Under the pieces are notes generated by a model. The model was given only the letters and a program-made list of their open reading frames with translations, was not told the origin of the DNA and searched no databases. A stretch of DNA of 64,000 bases from Tenacibaculum skagerrakense. GTDB lineage: Bacteria > Bacteroidota > Bacteroidia > Flavobacteriales > Flavobacteriaceae. The stretch is taken from positions 62,001-126,000 of the forward strand of contig NZ_SLXM01000003.1 in the NCBI RefSeq assembly GCF_004345825.1, read 5' to 3'. The position numbers and the translations under genes are program-made. Shown here piece by piece: positions 25,510 through 34,406 of this stretch; within the stretch, counting starts at the first letter, position 1; each line of letters opens with the position of its first letter.

Positions 25510-26231
25510 TTAGCAATTAATATTAATCGACTAGATTGTTCTTCGTCGAATTCATTTAAATTATAATCTCCAAATGTATTTATAATAGTTAAATCTGCAC
25601 TATTAAAATAGTGTTTCATTTTTGCTAAATCTAAAAATTTAACTTTTTCAGTGTAGGAGTGTTGTTGGTCATCAGCAAAAAAGGAGATATGTTTTAAAAT
25701 AAAACCATCTCTTATTTCCCTCTCTATATGAAATGTAATTCCGTCTACTTCTTTGGTCTCTTTTTCAACAAGATTATTTTTGGTTTTCTGAACATTTAAA
25801 AAATCAAGTACCAATACACCCGAATCTTTAAGTCCACTTTTCATTCCTTTTAAAACCTTTAAATCTTCCTGATCGTCATCAAAGTAACCAAAGCTTGTAA
25901 ATAAATTGAAAACAGCATCATATTTATTTTCTAAAGATTTTCGCATGTCCCAAACCTCGAAATGCAATTTTTCGTTCTCAAATTGCTTAGCATGTTCAAT
26001 ACTATTTTTGCTTAAATCTCCACCGGTAACTCTATATCCTAACGAATTTAAGTAGATAGAATGCCTTCCTTTACCACATGGTAAATCGGCTATGTGCGCA
26101 TCTTTAGGAAGCTCTAAAAAGTTAGTGATGTTTTGCATAAATAACTGAGCATCATTATCATCTCTGTTTTTATATAAAGTATGATAATAAGTGGTATCAA
26201 ACCAAGAAGTAAACCAATCTTTTGTCTCCAT
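25506..26231 (-). CDS. class I SAM-dependent methyltransferase
   Basis: The 241-residue cytoplasmic protein has a Rossmann-type methyltransferase core. Motif I is IADLPCGKGRHSIYLNSLGY (about 43-62), followed by the acidic end of strand 2 (VTGGDLS) and motif IV-like DAVFNLFTSFGYF. It resembles small-molecule methyltransferases of the methyltransf_25/UbiE type. The substrate is unknown. It is translationally coupled to the ZIP transporter (4-base overlap), which hints at shared regulation but not at a known pathway. Confidence 0.85.
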   Translation of the reverse strand: METKDWFTSWFDTTYYHTLYKNRDDNDAQLFMQNITNFLELPKDAHIADLPCGKGRHSIYLNSLGYRVTGGDLSKNSIEHAKQFENEKLHFEVWDMRKSLENKYDAVFNLFTSFGYFDDDQEDLKVLKGMKSGLKDSGVLVLDFLNVQKTKNNLVEKETKEVDGITFHIEREIRDGFILKHISFFADDQQHSYTEKVKFLDLAKMKHYFNSADLTIINTFGDYNLNEFDEEQSSRLILIAK

Positions 26232-26452
26232 AGGAATAAGTTGGACGCAAAAGTAGTGAAAACTTACAGTATTTTAATAGTTACATTTTCTGTATTGAGC
26301 ATTCAGTTCTCTGTTTTTAAATTTCAATATTCAGTTTTAATTATCAAATAGCTGAAAACTAGAAGTGATGAGCTTGTAAATTAATAAAATTCAAAATTCT
26401 CTTAATCTTAGAACTTTAGTCTTTATACTTTTAAACTTTAGAGAGTAAAGCG

Positions 26453-26460
26453 TACTTTTG
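26453..26460 (+). promoter_or_regulatory. -7 box for the THUMP methyltransferase gene
   Basis: TACTTTTG matches TAnnTTTG. With a start of transcription near 26467, the leader before the ATG at 26473 would be only about 6 bases. Confidence 0.5.
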
Positions 26461-26472
26461 TAGTGTTAAACA

Positions 26473-27648
26473 ATGAGCATGGATAAAGATTTTAAAATGG
26501 TAGCAACTACCATTTCTGGACTAGAAGGAGTATTAGCGGATGAATTAAGAAAGTTAGGAGCTAGAGATGTAAATGAGGCTATTAGAAGCGTTTACTTTAA
26601 GGGAGATAAAGGTTTTATGTATAAAGCTAATATCGCTTTACGTACTGCTATTAGAATTTTAAAACCAATTAAGAAGAGTAAGGTTTTTGATGAAGAGGAT
26701 TTATATGAAGCTATTCAAAGAATAAAATGGGAACGTATTTTAGATGTTGATGGAACTTTTGCAGTTGATGCAGTAGTTTTTTCCAGAAATTTCACTACAA
26801 ATTCACATTATATTTCTTTAAAATCAAAAGATGCTATTGCGGATTATTTCATGCTTAAATACAAGAAGCGTCCGAATGTTGATTTAAAACAACCTGATGT
26901 AAAAATCCATATTCATATTCATAAAGAATGGTTAACTGTTTCTTTAGATAGCTCTGGAGATTCACTTCATAAAAGAGGTTATAGAAGCGCTACAAATATT
27001 GCACCTATTAATGAAGTTTTAGCTGCTGGACTTGTATTATTATCAGGATATAAAGGTGAAGAAAATTTTATTGATCCAATGTGTGGTTCTGGAACATTGT
27101 TAATTGAAGCAGCAATGATTGCTAATAATATTCCGGCTAACATTAATCGTAAGCATTTTGCTTTTGAAAATTGGAAAGATTATGATGAAGATTTATACTT
27201 TATAATTCAGGATTCTTTATTAAAGAAAATTAGAAGTTCTCATTTTAAAATTATGGGATTTGATAAAGCACCTTCAGCTGTAAATAAAGCTAGACAAAAT
27301 ATTGTAAATGCTAACTTAGAAGAATTTATAGGTGTGCACCATGTGAACTTTTTCAATTCTAAAAAAGAAGTGTTTGGTAAAACAACAATTTTATTCAATC
27401 CACCTTATGGAGAGCGTTTAAACATTAACGTTGAAGAGTTTTACAAAAGTATTGGAGATACGTTAAAGAATGGTTATCCGAATTCTACAGCTTGGTTAAT
27501 AACATCAGATTTTTCTGCATTAAAATATGTTGGATTAAGAACCTCTCAACGATTGCCAATTAAAAATGGTGATTTAGATTGTCGATTTGTGAAATACGAG
27601 TTGTACGAAGGAAGTAAGAAACAAAAAAAAGAAGAAGTGCCGGAATAA
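26473..27648 (+). CDS. THUMP-domain 23S rRNA (guanine-N2) methyltransferase, RlmL/YpsC type
   Basis: The 391-residue RNA methylase has an N-terminal ferredoxin-like/THUMP region (about 5-160; ATTISGLEGVLADELRKLGA) followed by the UPF0020 methyltransferase domain. Key motifs are NEVLAAGLVLLSGY, the SAM-site DPMCGSGTLLIEAAMIANN and the catalytic FNPPYGERL. The family modifies a guanine N2 in 23S rRNA, as YpsC and the N-terminal half of E. coli RlmL do. The exact base is inferred. An alternative start at the third codon (26479) would lengthen the short leader. The end of the gene forms part of its own terminator hairpin. Confidence 0.9.
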   Translation: MSMDKDFKMVATTISGLEGVLADELRKLGARDVNEAIRSVYFKGDKGFMYKANIALRTAIRILKPIKKSKVFDEEDLYEAIQRIKWERILDVDGTFAVDAVVFSRNFTTNSHYISLKSKDAIADYFMLKYKKRPNVDLKQPDVKIHIHIHKEWLTVSLDSSGDSLHKRGYRSATNIAPINEVLAAGLVLLSGYKGEENFIDPMCGSGTLLIEAAMIANNIPANINRKHFAFENWKDYDEDLYFIIQDSLLKKIRSSHFKIMGFDKAPSAVNKARQNIVNANLEEFIGVHHVNFFNSKKEVFGKTTILFNPPYGERLNINVEEFYKSIGDTLKNGYPNSTAWLITSDFSALKYVGLRTSQRLPIKNGDLDCRFVKYELYEGSKKQKKEEVPE

Positions 27649-27668
27649 GCACTTCTTCTTTTTTTTTA
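27631..27668 (+). terminator. terminator overlapping the end of the THUMP methyltransferase gene
   Basis: GAAGAAGTGC (27631-27640) lies within the last codons and GCACTTCTTC (27649-27658) directly after the stop codon. A run of T follows to 27667. The stop codon sits in the loop. Confidence 0.85.
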
Positions 27669-27682
27669 TATAGTAGATAAGT

Positions 27683-28453
27683 TTATTTGCTTTTCAATAC
27701 GTATTTACTAAAGCTTTTACCATTTATTTTTGTGTACTTTGAGTCAATATCAAACCCAACTTCCATATTTTTAATATCAAACTCTCCATCAACCTTTGTG
27801 TATTTAATATCTAAGTCTTCTTGAAACTTAACGTTGTTAAACGAAACCCCGTTTTTAAATTTAGTGTATTTAAAGGTAGCAGTTTCCTTAAAAGTTGAGT
27901 TGGCAAAGCTTACAAATTTTCTAAAATCAGCATATTTAAATGTAGCAGGTTCGTCAAAAAGAGTGTTTTCAAAAGAGATATTTCTTGAGAACTCAGCATA
28001 TTTAAAGGTACTATCATCTAAAAATTTAGTCCCGCTAAAATCAGTATTTTCATCAAAATCAGAGTATTTAAACATAGCTTTTCTTTCGAAAGTACAATTT
28101 TTAAAAACTACAGTATCTTCAAAATTAGCAATAAAAGTGTATCCACTATCTTCATGAGGAACGTACGCTAAAACATCGTCTTTAAACGTACAATTTGTAA
28201 AAGAAATACTACTAGATATATCTTTTTCAACAGTGTTAGAACCTCCATTATTCCACCAACGACTTCTTTTCGGTAAAGAAGGTAGAGCGTCATCCATATA
28301 AGTCAAGTCTAATACTCCTTCAATTATTGCATTATTAATAGTAATTTTTTTCCCATCTTTTATATCTCTTAAAATATCTGAAGCATTTACTGTTTTTTGA
28401 GAGAATGAAAAAGTAGCAATAAATAAAGCTAAGGAAGTAATTATATATTTCAT
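27683..28453 (-). CDS. secreted pentapeptide-like repeat protein
   Basis: The 256-residue product has a signal peptide (MKYIITSLALFIATFSFS). From about residue 105 a regular repeat follows, in which Phe or another hydrophobic recurs about every five residues (FKNCTFERKAMFKYSDF, TFKYAEFSRNISFENTLF). This is the signature of a right-handed quadrilateral beta helix. The FKY[ATS]xF variant recurs about every 20-22 residues. Such proteins have no enzymatic motif and often act as binding scaffolds. It is probably periplasmic or surface located. No operon partner is seen. Confidence 0.8.
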   Translation of the reverse strand: MKYIITSLALFIATFSFSQKTVNASDILRDIKDGKKITINNAIIEGVLDLTYMDDALPSLPKRSRWWNNGGSNTVEKDISSSISFTNCTFKDDVLAYVPHEDSGYTFIANFEDTVVFKNCTFERKAMFKYSDFDENTDFSGTKFLDDSTFKYAEFSRNISFENTLFDEPATFKYADFRKFVSFANSTFKETATFKYTKFKNGVSFNNVKFQEDLDIKYTKVDGEFDIKNMEVGFDIDSKYTKINGKSFSKYVLKSK

Positions 28454-28506
28454 GATGTTAAATTTTATCGTTTATACTAAAGACACATCATTTTTTGAAT
28501 TGTTAC

Positions 28507-28540
28507 ACAAAAAAAACACCCGATAAAAAATCGAGTGTTT
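28507..28540 (-). terminator. terminator of the HU gene
   Basis: On the minus strand AACACTCGAT and ATCGGGTGTT form a 10-base stem with one G-T pair, followed by TTTTTT. It lies 28 bases beyond the HU stop codon. Confidence 0.85.
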
Positions 28541-28567
28541 CTATTATGTTCTTAAACTATAAATTTT

Positions 28568-28840
28568 TTAGTTTACAGAATCGCTTAAACCAGCACCAGC
28601 TTTAAACTTTACAACATTCTTAGCAGCGATCTTGATTTCTTTACCAGTTTGTGGGTTTCTACCATTTCTAGCAGCTCTTTTAGAAACTGACCAAGTTCCC
28701 CATCCAACTAATGCAACTTTGTCACCTTTCTTTAAAGCGCTAGTTACGTTGTTAGTTAAAGAATCTAAAGCAGCTTTAGCAGCAGCTTTTGAAATTCCTG
28801 CGTCAGCAGCCATCGCGTCGATTAAATCAGACTTGTTCAT
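28568..28840 (-). CDS. HU-family DNA-binding protein
   Basis: The 90-residue basic protein is a classic HU/IHF homologue. It starts [20 protein letters not shown], has [20 protein letters not shown] and [14 protein letters not shown] in the DNA-gripping beta arm, and ends with [15 protein letters not shown] dimers bend and compact DNA in the nucleoid. Length and all key residues are normal. The gene is monocistronic, with a full -33/-7 promoter and a strong terminator. Confidence 0.96.
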   Translation of the reverse strand: MNKSDLIDAMAADAGISKAAAKAALDSLTNNVTSALKKGDKVALVGWGTWSVSKRAARNGRNPQTGKEIKIAAKNVVKFKAGAGLSDSVN

Positions 28841-28889
28841 AATTTATAGATTTTTAAAATTAATTAATGTTTTTTGCATTAATGCTCAA

Positions 28890-28919
28890 CAAATATAGAT
28901 TTAATGCGATATTGCGCAA
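28890..28919 (-). promoter_or_regulatory. promoter of the HU gene
   Basis: This is the best promoter in the window. On the minus strand, TTG (28917-28919), a 19-base spacer and TATATTTG (28890-28897) fit the Bacteroidetes housekeeping consensus TTG-N(17-23)-TAnnTTTG. The predicted leader is about 43 bases. Confidence 0.75.
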
Positions 28920-29023
28920 GTTTAGGGGGTAAAAATCCAATAATTTGTTAATAAGTTATATCAATTTGTTAATAACCCTAAATAAAAAACGGAAAAATTC
29001 ATTAACCCCACGTCTATAAAGGG

Positions 29024-29968
29024 CTAGAGCATCATCGCTTCTTTTTCAAATGTAAAACCATTTAATAAGCTTGGAATATCTAATAATTTCTTACCAGAAA
29101 GCTTTATCTCATTAATTATCAAATAACCATCTTTAACAGCAACTTTTAATTCTTTTTTAGAGGTCACGATAGTTCCAGTGTTTAAATTATGATTAATAAC
29201 TTCTTTTGATACACCATATATTTTAGCTGTAATTTCTTCATCTCCATTTTTAATGGTTGTCCAAGCAGCAGGATAAGGATTTAAACCTCTTATATGGTTA
29301 TAAATGTCAGAAAGTGATTGAGACCAATCAATTTTACAATTGTGAGGATATAACTTTGGCGCAGCTTTTTCTTCAAGCTCAGGTTGTTTAGATGTAGCAA
29401 CTTCATCCGAAGCAATTAAATCAACAGTTTTAGTGACTAAATCGGCACCTAGATACATTAGTCTATCATGCAGATCTCCAACAATTTCATCTTCTTTGAT
29501 GTCAATTTCACTTTTTAAGATGATTTCACCTGTATCAATTTTATCATCTATAAAGAATGTTGTTACTCCAGTTTTCTTTTCACCATTAATAATAGCCCAA
29601 TTAATAGGAGCAGCTCCTCTATATTCTGGTAATAAGGACGCATGTAAATTAAATGTTCCGTACTCTGGCATTTTCCACACAATTGTAGGAAGCATTCTAA
29701 AGGCAACTACAATCTGTAAATTTGCGTTTAAAGCTTTTAAATCATTTATAAAATCTTCACTTTTTAGATTGGTAGGTTGGAGAATAGGAATGTTTAGTGT
29801 AGATGCATACTTTTTTACTGCCGATTGATTTAGCTTTCGTCCTCTACCAGCAGGTTTGTCAGGAGCAGTAATAACTCCAACAACATTATAATTAGTATCA
29901 ATTAGTTTTTTTAAAATGGTAACCGCAAAATCGGGAGTACCCATAAAAACAATTCGTATATCTTTCAT
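29024..29968 (-). CDS. fmt: methionyl-tRNA formyltransferase
   Basis: The 314-residue enzyme formylates initiator Met-tRNA using 10-formyltetrahydrofolate. The hallmark FNLHASLLPEYRGAAPI places catalytic N107 and H109; D145 lies in DDKIDTGEI, one position off my recollection of the E. coli residues (N108, H110, D146). The N-terminal Rossmann start is IVFMGTPDFAV, and the C-terminal anticodon-like domain follows from about 205. It begins directly after the recQ stop with no gap, making it the last gene of the AAA ATPase-recQ-fmt operon. Confidence 0.96.
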   Translation of the reverse strand: MKDIRIVFMGTPDFAVTILKKLIDTNYNVVGVITAPDKPAGRGRKLNQSAVKKYASTLNIPILQPTNLKSEDFINDLKALNANLQIVVAFRMLPTIVWKMPEYGTFNLHASLLPEYRGAAPINWAIINGEKKTGVTTFFIDDKIDTGEIILKSEIDIKEDEIVGDLHDRLMYLGADLVTKTVDLIASDEVATSKQPELEEKAAPKLYPHNCKIDWSQSLSDIYNHIRGLNPYPAAWTTIKNGDEEITAKIYGVSKEVINHNLNTGTIVTSKKELKVAVKDGYLIINEIKLSGKKLLDIPSLLNGFTFEKEAMML

Positions 29969-31855
29969 TTATTTTAAAAAGTATGTATTAGTGTTTGTGA
30001 TTTCTATTATTTCTTCCGCTATTAATTCTCGCAAATGTATTAAAATATCATTTTCAGGATACGGTAATAATTCACATAACTCAAGAGCGTTCAACGATTT
30101 TTTAGTTTTTAAAACTTCCATTATACTAGAAGAAATGGTAGGCGCTGGTTTATTGTTTTTTCTGCAAACATCACAGTTCCCACATGGTTTATCTACAAAT
30201 TCGCCAAAGTAATTAAGTAATTGTATATTTCTACAAACTTTATCATTTAGAACATAGTTAATTAATGTTTCTAATTTTTCCTCCTTATGTTTTAAGAAGC
30301 TAGTAATTAATTTACTGTTTCTATTGATTGTTTTATCATCTTCTCTCGGAACTAAAAAAACTATTTCACTATCTGAAGTTGACTTATGGTATTTTAAAAT
30401 ACCATCTAGAGCTAATTTTTCTAATGATTCAATTACGTTATCGGAAGTAATGCCTACGTTTTTCGCAATTGAAAATTCATTGATTTTAACTTCGTTTTCA
30501 AAAAGTCCAGCATACATTCTCAATAAAGTATCTAAAAATTTTCTTCTGGCATTGTGTGATTCTTTGTAATTTAAAAGCTGACGATTATTGACTAAAAATT
30601 GAATACTAGAGCTTTTCTGACTGGCTTGATTTAGTTCAATTATTCCATAATTATTCAAAATCTGTAGAATACTAAATACTTTTAGAGAAATAAATTTATA
30701 TGAATTACAAAATTCTAAAATGTTTAATCTGTACTTTTCTTCTGAATATTCACCGATTGCAATTTGAAAATATTGATATAGTTTTTTATGTACTTCTTTA
30801 ATTTCGTTGATTGAAGGTTGAGATCTCTTAAAAATCTCTTTTGAAGTTTCAATATCAGAAAGATTAGTTAAGAAAATCGCAAAAGCATCTTCTTTATTCC
30901 TGCCAGCTCTACCTGCTTCTTGTACATAATTTTCAATAGAGGAAGGTAAATTATAATGAATTACTGTTTTTACATTTGCTTTGTCAATTCCCATTCCAAA
31001 AGCATTAGTAGCAACCATAATTGGAGTTTTCTCACTCATCCAATTTTCGTAAGCATTTTTTTTCTCACTTACAGATAATCCGCCATGATAAAAACTACTA
31101 TTAAATCCAGAATAGTTTAAATAATTTGATAATTCTTTGGTTTTCTTTCTAGAATTAACATAGACAATACTTGGAGCTTTATTTTTTTTAAAAACTTGAC
31201 TAAGCTTAGACAACTTATCGTTTGTGTTTATTATATGATAATGAAGATTTTTTTTATGAAAAGACTCTTTAAGAATCGTTGGCTTTTCTAATTCAAGAAT
31301 TTGAATAATATCTTCTAAAACTTTTTTAGTAGCAGTTGCAGTTAACGCTACTATTTTTGAGTTTGGGACTAGTTTTCTAAGAATATTTAGTTTAGTGTAC
31401 GAAGGTCTAAAATCATGTCCCCATTCGGATATACAATGCGCTTCATCTATTACGATAAGAGCTATCTTTAAATCGCTAATTCTATCTTGAATTAATTTAG
31501 ATTGCAGTCTTTCTGGAGATAGGTATAAAAATTTATAGTTACCGTACTTAATATTATCAAAAATACGTACAATATCATCTACAGAAGATCCTGAAGGAAT
31601 GTGTGTTGCTTTTATACCTTTGTTTTGAAGATTGGTAACTTGATCTTCAATTAAAGCAATTAAAGGAGATATTACGACGCATACACCATCAAAAAATAAA
31701 CCAGGAACTTGAAAAGCAATTGATTTACCACCACCAGTTGGAAGCAATGCAACAGTATCATTTTTAGAAAGGATACTATCAACAATTTCTTTCTGTTTTG
31801 GTCTAAAAGAAGAGAAACCCCAATAGGTTTCCAATATTTTTAAAGGATCAGACAT
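29969..31855 (-). CDS. recQ: ATP-dependent DNA helicase RecQ
   Basis: The 628-residue 3'-5' helicase acts in recombination and repair. Motif I is LLPTGGGKSIAFQVPG (GGGKS 41-45), motif II DEAH is at 137-140 (VIDEAHCISEWGHDFRP), and motif VI is YVQEAGRAGRNKE. The zinc-binding RQC cysteines appear as CRNIQLLNYFGE followed by CGNCDVC. After the RQC domain only about 50 residues remain, so the HRDC domain of long RecQ proteins is absent or replaced by a short helical tail, as in many Bacteroidetes second RecQ copies. It lies between the AAA ATPase (3-base gap) and fmt (no gap). Confidence 0.94.
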   Translation of the reverse strand: MSDPLKILETYWGFSSFRPKQKEIVDSILSKNDTVALLPTGGGKSIAFQVPGLFFDGVCVVISPLIALIEDQVTNLQNKGIKATHIPSGSSVDDIVRIFDNIKYGNYKFLYLSPERLQSKLIQDRISDLKIALIVIDEAHCISEWGHDFRPSYTKLNILRKLVPNSKIVALTATATKKVLEDIIQILELEKPTILKESFHKKNLHYHIINTNDKLSKLSQVFKKNKAPSIVYVNSRKKTKELSNYLNYSGFNSSFYHGGLSVSEKKNAYENWMSEKTPIMVATNAFGMGIDKANVKTVIHYNLPSSIENYVQEAGRAGRNKEDAFAIFLTNLSDIETSKEIFKRSQPSINEIKEVHKKLYQYFQIAIGEYSEEKYRLNILEFCNSYKFISLKVFSILQILNNYGIIELNQASQKSSSIQFLVNNRQLLNYKESHNARRKFLDTLLRMYAGLFENEVKINEFSIAKNVGITSDNVIESLEKLALDGILKYHKSTSDSEIVFLVPREDDKTINRNSKLITSFLKHKEEKLETLINYVLNDKVCRNIQLLNYFGEFVDKPCGNCDVCRKNNKPAPTISSSIMEVLKTKKSLNALELCELLPYPENDILIHLRELIAEEIIEITNTNTYFLK

Positions 31856-31858
31856 TTT

Positions 31859-32389
31859 TTACATATGACTCAAAATGAAATCGCAACGATTTCTTACAGT
31901 ATCAAAAGGTACGTTTATAATTTCGTAATTTAATTCAGCATAGGCTTCATTTAAATATTTACTGATGGTTTCAGACTGTTCAAAAGTTTCGTAACGCTCG
32001 TTATCAGATCGATAAATATCTTCCCAAGGCAAAAATTGAAAAACTTTGGTATAACGATATTGTTCACTTTTTTCTAGGAAAACAGATGGAAATTCAGTGT
32101 TAAAATAGCGCATGTAAGCATGAATACTTGGAATCCCTCTATCAAAAAAAACAATTCTGTCATTTGATTTTTCAGCATCAAGATACTGCTGTTCTCTTCC
32201 TTCTAATAGTTTGTAACTAAATAAAATAGGGTCTGTTAAGAATAGCTGTTCAATTCCTTCTTCTTGAGCTTTTTTTGTTACTTCTCTAGAAATTTCAGGC
32301 ATACACATAAATCCTTGACGCTTTAAATACCTTAAAACGGAAGACTTTCCAGTGCCTGGTCCACCAATTAAAACAATTTTTTGTTGCAT
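31859..32389 (-). CDS. small P-loop ATPase (AAA_28/NadR-like)
   Basis: The 176-residue P-loop protein has Walker A GGPGTGKSS (9-17) right at the N-terminus and a Walker B-like RIVFFDRGIPSIHAY. The fold resembles nucleoside/nucleotide kinases such as the kinase domain of NadR and belongs to the AAA_28 family. The substrate is unknown. It heads the operon with recQ and fmt, 3 bases upstream of recQ. Its ATG lies almost at the predicted transcription start, so the message may be leaderless. Confidence 0.8.
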   Translation of the reverse strand: MQQKIVLIGGPGTGKSSVLRYLKRQGFMCMPEISREVTKKAQEEGIEQLFLTDPILFSYKLLEGREQQYLDAEKSNDRIVFFDRGIPSIHAYMRYFNTEFPSVFLEKSEQYRYTKVFQFLPWEDIYRSDNERYETFEQSETISKYLNEAYAELNYEIINVPFDTVRNRCDFILSHM

Positions 32390-32393
32390 ACGG

Positions 32394-32441
32394 CAAAAAT
32401 AAAAGTTTCATTAGTTATATGTAATAAATAGTGTAATTTTG
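32394..32441. promoter_or_regulatory. divergent promoters for the P-loop ATPase (-) and DUF493 operon (+)
   Basis: TATTTTTG at 32394-32401 on the minus strand lies only 5 bases from the ATPase ATG. TAATTTTG at 32434-32441 on the plus strand would give the DUF493 operon a leader of about 58 bases. Both match TAnnTTTG. Confidence 0.5.
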
Positions 32442-32505
32442 TTCTCCTAAATATTTTAGAGCTTAATTTATTCAAGAAAAAAGTAACTATTCAAAAGGGG
32501 ATACC

Positions 32506-32787
32506 ATGACTGACAGAGAGGCTTTTTACATAAAACTTAAAACCAAATTAGAGGAAACATCTACATTTCCTTTAAAATACTTATATAAATTTATCGTTCC
32601 AACTAATGGGAATCAAGTAGAAGAAGTTAAAGATCTATTTGATAAAGGAGGAGCAGTAATTGAAACTAAAAAATCAAGAACAGGTAAATATGTTAGTGTT
32701 TCTATTCATATAAGTATGAAGAGTTCAGATGAAATTATAGAATACTATCAAAGAGCCGAAAAAATTGAAGGAATCATATCGTTATAA
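32506..32787 (+). CDS. DUF493 (YbeD-like) family protein
   Basis: The 93-residue protein matches the DUF493 family along its whole length: FPLKYLYKFIVP, KSRTGKYVSVSIHISMKSS and the closing EIIEYYQRAEKIEGIISL. The family has an ACT-like alpha/beta fold and is thought to act in regulation; its role is unproven. It is the first gene of a five-gene plus-strand run, followed after 4 bases by the PPIase gene. The ATG follows an AAAGGGG stretch at 32496-32502. Confidence 0.85.
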   Translation: MTDREAFYIKLKTKLEETSTFPLKYLYKFIVPTNGNQVEEVKDLFDKGGAVIETKKSRTGKYVSVSIHISMKSSDEIIEYYQRAEKIEGIISL

Positions 32788-32791
32788 TTTT

Positions 32792-34396
32792 ATGAAGAAA
32801 ATCATTTTTGCAACTATTTTTTTGTTTTTCGGTAAAATGAGTTTTGCTCAGAAAGACAAAGTATTACTTACTATTAATGATGATCCGGTATATGTATCTG
32901 AGTTTAAAAGAGTATATGAGAAAAACTTAGATCAGATAAGCGATAGTGAGAAAGGAATAGATAAAAATCTAGCTCTTTTTATAAATTACAAATTAAAGCT
33001 GATAGAAGCTTATAAGCTTAAATTAGATACTTCTAAAACGTATAAGAGTGAGTTTAGAAGTTATAAGAATCAATTAATGACTCCTTATCTTCAAGACGAA
33101 GATTTTAAGAAAGCATTGTTAGAAGAGGCATATAATAGAACTACAGAAGAAGTTAGAGCTAGTCATATTCTTATATCGTATTCTAAGAAAAGTACTAAAA
33201 GAGATACTACTGAAATCATCAGTATTTTAGATTCTATTAAAGATAGAATTAACAAAGGAGAATCTTTCGACAAGTTAGCACGTGAGTATTCAGATGATCC
33301 TTCAGCTAAAATGAATGGTGGAGATTTAGGTTATTTTTCTGCGTTTAGAATGGTATATCCTTTTGAAAACGCTGCTTATAACACCGAAGTAGGGAATGTT
33401 TCTGAGCCATTTAAAACTAGGTTTGGTTATCATATAGTAAAAGTAACTGATAAGAGAAAATCAAAAGGAGCTTTTGAAGTTGCACATATTTTAGCTAGAG
33501 ATAATAGCATCATAGGAAAAGTTAAAATAGATTCAGTTTACCAGAAATTACAAAAAGGAGAGTCCTTTGAAGAATTAGCCAAAAAATATTCAGAAGATAA
33601 AGGATCTGCTGTTAATGGTGGAGTTTTACCAAAGTTTTCATCAGGTAGAATGGTCCCTTCTTTTGAAAACGAAGTTTTTAAATTAGAAAAAGAGGGAGCC
33701 ATTAGCGAGCCTTTTAAAACTAGATATGGATGGCATATTGTTAAGCTACTTAAGAATTATCCAGTTAAACCGTTAAAAGAATTAAAATCTGAATTAGAAG
33801 CTAGAATTAGAACTAGTAACAGAGGAAAGCTTTCTATGCAGAAATTAATAAAGGATTTAAAATCTAAATACAAAGTTACTGTTCATAAAGATATTCTAAA
33901 TCAGGTTAGTTTAAACAGAGATTTTCAGTTTTCAGACGAGGATAAAAAGAATGCTATTTTAACGATTGAAGAAAATACCATTCCTCTTAAAGAATTTTTA
34001 GACTATATAAAGAATAAGAAGTATTTAAGTATTGAAGAGTTGTGGAGTAAGTTTGAAGATGATCAAGTATTAAATTATTACAAAGAGGATTTGGTGAATC
34101 TGTATCCTGAATATAAAAATACCTTACAAGAGTATAAAGACGGACTTTTACTTTTCGATTTAATGAAAACTAAAATCTGGGATGCTTCTCAAAAAGATGA
34201 TGAAGGATTGACAAGTTATTTTGAAAAAAACAAATCAAACTACAAATCTGAGGATATCAAAAATATTAAAGGAGAAGTAATTAATGATTATCAAAAATAT
34301 TTAGAAGAAGAGTGGCTTACGGCTTTGAAGAAAGAAAACACTATTAAGATTAATAACAAAGTTTTAAAGAAATTAAAAAAGTATTACAATCAATAA
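32792..34396 (+). CDS. periplasmic peptidyl-prolyl isomerase with two parvulin domains
   Basis: The 534-residue protein has a signal peptide (MKKIIFATIFLFFGKMSFAQ). ATG 32792 is chosen over an upstream ATG in the same frame because the signal begins there and it lies just after the DUF493 stop. A SurA-like N-terminal helical region (about 20-115) is followed by two parvulin (rotamase) domains. The first has RASHILISYSKKS to FKTRFGYHIVKVTDKR (about 120-220) and the second FEVAHILARDN to FKTRYGWHIVKLLKN (about 225-325). A further C-terminal helical region follows. It probably chaperones outer-membrane proteins. It is the first of three related genes in a row. Confidence 0.88.
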   Translation: MKKIIFATIFLFFGKMSFAQKDKVLLTINDDPVYVSEFKRVYEKNLDQISDSEKGIDKNLALFINYKLKLIEAYKLKLDTSKTYKSEFRSYKNQLMTPYLQDEDFKKALLEEAYNRTTEEVRASHILISYSKKSTKRDTTEIISILDSIKDRINKGESFDKLAREYSDDPSAKMNGGDLGYFSAFRMVYPFENAAYNTEVGNVSEPFKTRFGYHIVKVTDKRKSKGAFEVAHILARDNSIIGKVKIDSVYQKLQKGESFEELAKKYSEDKGSAVNGGVLPKFSSGRMVPSFENEVFKLEKEGAISEPFKTRYGWHIVKLLKNYPVKPLKELKSELEARIRTSNRGKLSMQKLIKDLKSKYKVTVHKDILNQVSLNRDFQFSDEDKKNAILTIEENTIPLKEFLDYIKNKKYLSIEELWSKFEDDQVLNYYKEDLVNLYPEYKNTLQEYKDGLLLFDLMKTKIWDASQKDDEGLTSYFEKNKSNYKSEDIKNIKGEVINDYQKYLEEEWLTALKKENTIKINNKVLKKLKKYYNQ

Positions 34397-34406
34397 AAAA
34401 AGAAAC

